Shown piece after piece: positions 59,606 through 64,000 of a stretch of 64,000 nt of DNA. The notes below the pieces were generated by a model that saw only the letters and a list, made by a program, of their open reading frames with translations, was not told the DNA's origin and did no database searches. Both the position numbers and the translations under genes were made by a program. This stretch comes from Polyangiaceae bacterium (lineage in GTDB: Bacteria > Myxococcota_A > Polyangia > Polyangiales > Polyangiaceae). The stretch is taken from NCBI GenBank assembly GCA_013361525.1, contig JABFXY010000069.1, positions 62,001 to 126,000 on the forward strand. The letters are read 5' to 3'. Within the stretch, counting starts at the first letter, position 1. Each line of letters starts with the position of its first letter.

Positions 59606-62536
59606 ATGCACCACATGCGGGCGATCTCTTTCTTGCGATTGGCTTCGGTCGCGCTCGTCGTCTCAGCGTGCGCTGCAGGCGAAGACGACGCGACCGGCGC
59701 GGGCGGTACCGGGAACGACGGGCCATCTAGCGGTGGGCAGGGCGGGACGGTTGGTCCTGTCGGCGGCTCGACCGACGGCGGATCCGCGCAGGGAGGCAGC
59801 GGCGGAACGGGTGGCACCGCGATGGGCGGCGAAGGCGGCATGGGCGGCGCGCTTTCGGGTCAGGTCGAGCTCTGCATCCTCAACGAGGGTGAAGCTTTCG
59901 ATCCCTGTCAGCAGCCCGAAGAGCTCGATTTCGGAACCGTCTCGAGCGGTACAGAAGAGGTTCGCCTCTTCCGCCTCGACAACGAGACCGACGGCGAAAT
60001 CCTCTACAAATCGGTGGGGATCGCCGACAACCAATTCGAGATTCAAGCGGTGCGCTTCGAGGAAGATCCAGGCTCGCCCGGCGATTTCCTGCGCGTCGAG
60101 GAAGAGCTGCCCTTTGCGCGGCTCAGCGGCCAATCGCTTTGGTTCGAGGTGAAGTACTCCGCAGTTGGTTCGGCCGGTCCGCTCACCGACGAAGACATCA
60201 TCGTGAAGATGAACTTCAACGATCAGCCGATTGCGGATCTCCCCGTGCCGGTCGTGGGCGAAGAGTCGGGGTGTTCCCCCGGGACGGGCGCTTGCGACGC
60301 CGACCCGACCAATGGCTGCGAGACCAACACCGACACGAGCAATGAGCACTGCGGCGGCTGCAATGCGCCGTGTGCGCCGGACGGGGGCGAGGGCATTTGC
60401 GTCGACGGGCAATGCACGCTCGGCACCTGCGACCCGTTCATGGATAACTGCGACTTCATGGACGACAACGGTTGTGAGGTGAACCTCCTCAACGACCCCG
60501 TCCATTGCGGCGACTGCGGCAACGATTGCAACAAGGCGAACACCAGCTCCTTCTGCAACGGCGGCAATTGCAACGTCATCGGCTGTACGAACAACTACGG
60601 CGACTGCAACCTGCTCGCGTCCGACGGTTGCGAGACGAACCTCGCCAACACGATGGCACATTGCGGCGGTTGCAACTTGAACTGTGACCTGCCGAACGCG
60701 TCGGAGAGCTGCATTCCGAGCCAGGTTACGGGCCTCGGTGTCTGCACGCTCGGCAACTGCAACGCGCCCTTCGAGAACTGCAATCTCAACCCGGCGGACG
60801 GCTGCGAGATCAACACCGATACGGATCTGCAGAACTGCGGCAACTGCTTCTCCGTGTGCAATTACGACCACGCGTCCGAGGCTTGCGTGGGCGGCGGTTG
60901 CATCATGGGCATGTGCGACCAGGGCTACGACAACTGCAACAGCTTCACCGCCGACGGTTGCGAGTCCGAGCTCGCGAGCGATCCCGAACATTGCGGCACC
61001 TGCGCGACCGATTGCGACAACGTCTTCCCGAACTCGCAGAACAGCTGCTCGTCGAGCACCTGCCAATTCAATGGTTGTCTGCCGAACTTCTGGAACCTCG
61101 ACGGCAACCTCGCGAACGGCTGCGAATACAGCTGCACGGCGCAAGGTGGTGCGGACGTTCCGGACAGCGGCTTCGTCGATTCCAATTGCGACGGTATCGA
61201 CGGCGACGCGAGCAATGCGATCTTCGTCTCGACCGATGGCAACGATGTGAACCCGGGAACCCGGACGCAGCCGATGCTCACGATCCTGGCTGCGATCGGC
61301 AAGGCGAACACGGATGGCAAGAGCGCGGTGTACGTCTCGAACGGCACCTACGTCGGGCGCGTGACGCTCACGAGCGGCATCTCCATCTACGGGGGCTTCT
61401 CGAAGGCCAACAACTGGGCGCGAAGCAATGCGTACGAGTCGACGATTCGCTCGACAGCCGTTGCCAATGGCCGAATGACGGCCCTCGAGGGGACGAACAT
61501 CCTCCAGGCGACGACGGTCGACCGCATGACGATCGAGACGACGTCGACTGGCAGCGCCGGCATCAGCAACTACGCGGTGTATTGCAACAACTGCGACGTG
61601 CTTACGCTGTCGAACAACGTCATCGACGCGGGCAATGCGGGCGCGGGGACGCTCGGGGGCAATGGTTCGACCGGAAGCTCCGGCAACGTCGGCGCGAACG
61701 GCACGCAGGGCAACAACGACGGGAACCCCCCCGGTACGGGAGGTAATGGCGGCACCTCGTCATGTAGCCGCACGGGTGGCAAAGGCGGCGATGGCGGTGC
61801 GGAGGGCAACAACAGCGGCCAGACTGGCGGAACCGGCGTCGGCGGTACCCTTGGAGGCAACGGCGGCGGCCCCGGCGATCCGGGCGGCGATGGCGGCGTC
61901 GGAGGTCTTGGGAACAACGGCGGCCTCGGTGGCGGCGCCTCCGGCGGTAACGGAGGGTCCACGGCGACGGGCTTCTGGGTCACTAACACCGGCAACACGG
62001 GCAACACCGGCGGTCACGGCAACGGCGGCGGTGGTGGCGGCGGCGGCGGCGCGCAGCACTGCTTCGCGTGCAACGACGGCGCGGGTAATGGCGGCGGTGG
62101 CGGCGGGGCCGGCGGGTGCGGTGGTACCGGCGGATTCGGCGGCACGGGCGGCGGCGGCTCGTTCGGCCTCTTCGTCGTGAACTCGAACGGCTTGGTGCTC
62201 CTCGCCAATTCGATTTCGTCGGGCAATGGTGGCGCCGGCGGTGGCGGCGGTACCGGTGCCGGTGGCGGGACCGGCGGTAATGGCGGCGCCGGGAATACGA
62301 GCGAGAGCGACGAGATCGGCGTCGGTGGTAACGGCGGCAAGGGCGGCAACGGCGGACAGGGCGGCGGCGGCGGCGGCGGCGCCGGCGGACCTTCGTGGGC
62401 CGTCTACCGCGTGAACTCGGCCAGCGTTTCGACGGCTGGGAACAGCCTTACCAACGGCGCTCCCGGGAACGGTGGCTCCGGCGGCTCGCCGAATGGCCAA
62501 ACCGGCTCGACCGGAACCTCCGGCGGCACCTTCTGA
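59606..62536 (+). CDS. Large surface lipoprotein: Cys-repeat region plus Gly-rich beta-helix region
   Basis: A 976-residue protein with lipobox VVSAC (Cys22; ATG 59606, or 59615 three codons on) and a Gly-rich linker. A beta domain lies at about 88-215. Then come about six units of the form NGCExN...HCGGCxxxC...CxxGxC (about 222-515), each a likely disulphide module. A stretch IFVSTDGNDVNPGTRTQPMLTILAAIGKA (about 535-563) is typical of the start of a right-handed parallel beta-helix. The last 300 residues are largely GGxGG runs like mycobacterial PGRS sequence. No catalytic site was seen; it is probably a structural or adhesive surface protein. A terminator follows. Confidence 0.82.
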   Translation: MHHMRAISFLRLASVALVVSACAAGEDDATGAGGTGNDGPSSGGQGGTVGPVGGSTDGGSAQGGSGGTGGTAMGGEGGMGGALSGQVELCILNEGEAFDPCQQPEELDFGTVSSGTEEVRLFRLDNETDGEILYKSVGIADNQFEIQAVRFEEDPGSPGDFLRVEEELPFARLSGQSLWFEVKYSAVGSAGPLTDEDIIVKMNFNDQPIADLPVPVVGEESGCSPGTGACDADPTNGCETNTDTSNEHCGGCNAPCAPDGGEGICVDGQCTLGTCDPFMDNCDFMDDNGCEVNLLNDPVHCGDCGNDCNKANTSSFCNGGNCNVIGCTNNYGDCNLLASDGCETNLANTMAHCGGCNLNCDLPNASESCIPSQVTGLGVCTLGNCNAPFENCNLNPADGCEINTDTDLQNCGNCFSVCNYDHASEACVGGGCIMGMCDQGYDNCNSFTADGCESELASDPEHCGTCATDCDNVFPNSQNSCSSSTCQFNGCLPNFWNLDGNLANGCEYSCTAQGGADVPDSGFVDSNCDGIDGDASNAIFVSTDGNDVNPGTRTQPMLTILAAIGKANTDGKSAVYVSNGTYVGRVTLTSGISIYGGFSKANNWARSNAYESTIRSTAVANGRMTALEGTNILQATTVDRMTIETTSTGSAGISNYAVYCNNCDVLTLSNNVIDAGNAGAGTLGGNGSTGSSGNVGANGTQGNNDGNPPGTGGNGGTSSCSRTGGKGGDGGAEGNNSGQTGGTGVGGTLGGNGGGPGDPGGDGGVGGLGNNGGLGGGASGGNGGSTATGFWVTNTGNTGNTGGHGNGGGGGGGGGAQHCFACNDGAGNGGGGGGAGGCGGTGGFGGTGGGGSFGLFVVNSNGLVLLANSISSGNGGAGGGGGTGAGGGTGGNGGAGNTSESDEIGVGGNGGKGGNGGQGGGGGGGAGGPSWAVYRVNSASVSTAGNSLTNGAPGNGGSGGSPNGQTGSTGTSGGTF

Positions 62537-62564
62537 TCTCGACCCGCCACTGATCGCAAACACC

Positions 62565-62600
62565 AGGGCGCGCACCTCTTGCCGAGGGGCGCGCTCTTTT
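62565..62600 (+). terminator. Rho-independent terminator after the surface lipoprotein gene
   Basis: AGGGCGCGCACCTC and GAGGGGCGCGCTCT pair around TTGCC and are followed by TTTT. A second perfect palindrome, TGAGGGGCCCCTCA (62603-62616), follows directly, with TTGTTTT after it. Confidence 0.75.
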
Positions 62601-62685
62601 CGTGAGGGGCCCCTCATTGTTTTCCGGTCAACAGACCGAACGCCGGGTTTAGAATTCACGCCCGCGCGCGCCAGGAGGTCTCCCC

Positions 62686-63750
62686 ATGAATCGCTTGCTC
62701 TGCCTACTCGTCGGTTCCTTGTTCGTCGTCGGCTGTGGATCTTCGAGCGAACCGGATGACGGTGGCGCCGGCGGTACTGGGTCGGGCGGCGAGCCTGCGT
62801 CGGGTGGCAACGGCCAAGGCGGCGGCGAAGGCGGCACGCCGAACAACAACCCGAGCTTCACGGTCACGTTCGATCCGATCACGGTCGCGCCCGGCGAAGA
62901 GAACACCCAATGCGTGGTGAAGAAGCTCGGCAACGACGCGGCGATCAAGGTGAACGAGATCCACAACGTGCTCCCGCAGGGGTCGCACCATTTGATCGTC
63001 TATCGCACGGCCGACACGGAAGAGAAGCTCGAGCCGTACGACTGCCAACCGTTCGCGGACACGCTCGATCCGACGAAGGGCTCGCCGCTCATGGTGACGC
63101 AGAAGCACGACGAGACGCTCACGCTGCCGTCGGGCGTCGCCTTCTCGCTCGACGCGAACGTCATGGTCCGGCTCGAGATGCACTACATCAACCCGACGAC
63201 CGAACCCCTCGACATCGGCGCGACCTCGACGTTCTACACGATGCCGGAAGCCGACTTCGAGAACGAGGCGGACTTCCTCTTCCTCGGTAATCCCGACATC
63301 AGCATCCCGCCGAACCAATCATTCACGCTCGGGCCGACGTTCTTGAAGCTGCCGGCCGATCTCGAAGGCTCCAACATCTTCGGGATCACAGGCCACACGC
63401 ACCAATTCGGTACCAACGTCACCGTCGCGCTCGCGCCGACCGAGGCCGAGGGCTCCGACACGATGGTCTACGACGTCGACGGCTGGAAATGGGACGAGCC
63501 CGCCACGGTCTACCTCGATCCTCCCACCGTCCTGCCGCAAGGCGGCGGCTTCCGCTTCACGTGCGACTGGAACAACACGAGCGCAGAGACCGTCGGGTTC
63601 GGCGAATCGGCGAACGACGAGATGTGCTTCTTCTGGGCTTACTACTACCCCAGCAAAGGCGCGAAGGTCTGCGCACACACGGATCAGGTTCCGGGTGGGT
63701 TCGACCTGTGCTGCCCGGGCAACGACCTCTGCAATCAGATCTTCAACTGA
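62686..63750 (+). CDS. Copper type II monooxygenase-like (PHM-fold) lipoprotein
   Basis: A 354-residue protein with a strong AGGAGGT before ATG 62686 and lipobox VVGC (Cys17), then a Gly-rich linker. The domain starting near residue 56 matches peptidylglycine alpha-hydroxylating/dopamine-beta-type monooxygenases. It has HH at 101-102 (GSHHLIVY) and His166 (LEMHYINP) for the first copper, and His237/His239 (GHTHQFG) and Met313 (NDEMCFFW) for the second. The 64-residue gap between His102 and His166 equals that in rat PHM (His108 to His172). All six ligands are therefore present. It would hydroxylate a substrate C-H at the cell surface using oxygen and a reductant; the substrate is unknown. Confidence 0.85.
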   Translation: MNRLLCLLVGSLFVVGCGSSSEPDDGGAGGTGSGGEPASGGNGQGGGEGGTPNNNPSFTVTFDPITVAPGEENTQCVVKKLGNDAAIKVNEIHNVLPQGSHHLIVYRTADTEEKLEPYDCQPFADTLDPTKGSPLMVTQKHDETLTLPSGVAFSLDANVMVRLEMHYINPTTEPLDIGATSTFYTMPEADFENEADFLFLGNPDISIPPNQSFTLGPTFLKLPADLEGSNIFGITGHTHQFGTNVTVALAPTEAEGSDTMVYDVDGWKWDEPATVYLDPPTVLPQGGGFRFTCDWNNTSAETVGFGESANDEMCFFWAYYYPSKGAKVCAHTDQVPGGFDLCCPGNDLCNQIFN

Positions 63751-63781
63751 CCGATCGCGTCGAGCGGCGCGAATCGATCGG
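63751..63781. terminator. Hairpin between convergent genes
   Basis: CCGATCG (63751-63757) and CGATCGG (63775-63781) form a seven-base stem just after the monooxygenase-like gene's stop and nine bases before the stop of the converging gene. There is no U-run. Confidence 0.5.
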
Positions 63782-63789
63782 TTGACGCT

Positions 63790-64000
63790 TCATCCCTCCG
63801 GCGGGCCCGCTTCGATGGCCCGCCGGTAGCGTTCTCGGCGGCGCTCGTCGCGCAGGATGTCGAAGGCTTCTTCGACCACCTCGAGGATCAACGTGACCTC
63901 GTCGTGCAAATCGACGGTCGTCGCGGTCAGCAGCCGCGTCGGCTCGAAGGCTCGTCGCAGATCGAGGAACGCGCGCTTGATCTCATAGGAGGTCGCGCTG
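63790..64000 (-). CDS. J-domain-like protein, C-terminal part
   Basis: The frame is open at the right edge; 69 residues before the stop are visible. They read SYEIKRAFLDLRRAFEPTRL, then DEVTLILEVVEEAFDILRDE and RRRERYRRAIEAG. This is the helix pattern of a DnaJ J-domain, in which the amphipathic helix with YRAL- or YEIKR-type start leads to a loop and the ...EAYEVLSDPEKRERYD... helix. The HPD motif would fall in the loop region but is not seen (FEPTRL instead). The N-terminus lies outside the window, so the full domain layout is unknown. Confidence 0.6.
   Translation of the reverse strand, partial: SATSYEIKRAFLDLRRAFEPTRLLTATTVDLHDEVTLILEVVEEAFDILRDERRRERYRRAIEAGPPEG

Noticed and set aside
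61600-62530. Repeated short units near the 3' end of the surface lipoprotein gene, which could suggest a CRISPR or tandem repeat array
   Set aside because: The repeats are irregular GGNGGC codon runs within an open frame coding for Gly-rich protein; there are no constant repeats with unique spacers.

Overview
The window is 64 kb of GC-rich DNA with dense coding on both strands. It is almost certainly from a myxobacterium, most likely of the order Polyangiales. The evidence is four Ser/Thr kinase-type proteins, three long PAS/GAF histidine kinases, a sigma-54 activator, many lipoproteins whose mature N-terminus is a Gly-rich or Ser/Asp-rich linker, an OmpA protein with thrombospondin-type calcium repeats, and frequent GTG/TTG starts. 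No rRNA, tRNA, CRISPR array, prophage or intact insertion sequence was seen.

Layout. 1-665: end of a hybrid histidine kinase. 662-3391: acyltransferase diverging from dapA-dapB (lysine/diaminopimelate pathway). 3395-7634: a leftward operon led by a cobalamin riboswitch and encoding a surface lipoprotein, a BtuB-like TonB-dependent receptor and a beta-propeller lipoprotein; it reads as a vitamin B12 capture and uptake unit. 7746-9469: a SurA-N-type chaperone and a POTRA-only protein. 9470-13189: a leftward operon of lipoprotein, PEGA-domain pseudokinase and formylglycine-enzyme-fold lipoprotein. 13260-19027: Ski2-like helicase, small membrane protein and PEP carboxylase. 19027-22000: a dispersed palindromic repeat, a membrane protein, a lipoprotein and a response regulator.

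22070-37517 is a signalling island: three histidine kinases, three related Ser/Thr kinases and a PspF-like sigma-54 activator without a sensory domain. Two kinase genes have well-placed -24/-12 (sigma-54) promoters, the third has a weak one, and all three share an upstream GCCAC-type near-palindrome, so the activator may control the kinases.

37563-41075: secreted alpha/beta hydrolase, a second copy of the repeat, and an acyl-CoA dehydrogenase/aminoglycoside-phosphotransferase-fold kinase pair like the two halves of ACAD11. 41208-46404: lamin-tail lipoprotein, outer-membrane protein, DUF2252 protein, and an MscS channel with a cyclic-nucleotide-binding domain. 46495-48892: TetR regulator diverging from a tandem thioredoxin-fold protein and a MOSC protein. 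48915-58249: membrane proteins, hydrolase, OmpA, RsmG, and a Clp-type double AAA+ ATPase. 58251-64000: MFS transporter, a large Cys-repeat plus Gly-rich surface lipoprotein, a copper-monooxygenase-like lipoprotein with all six expected metal ligands, and the end of a J-domain-like protein.

Starts were chosen from signal peptides, Shine-Dalgarno sequences and gene overlaps. Family names come from motifs read by eye, not from database searches.
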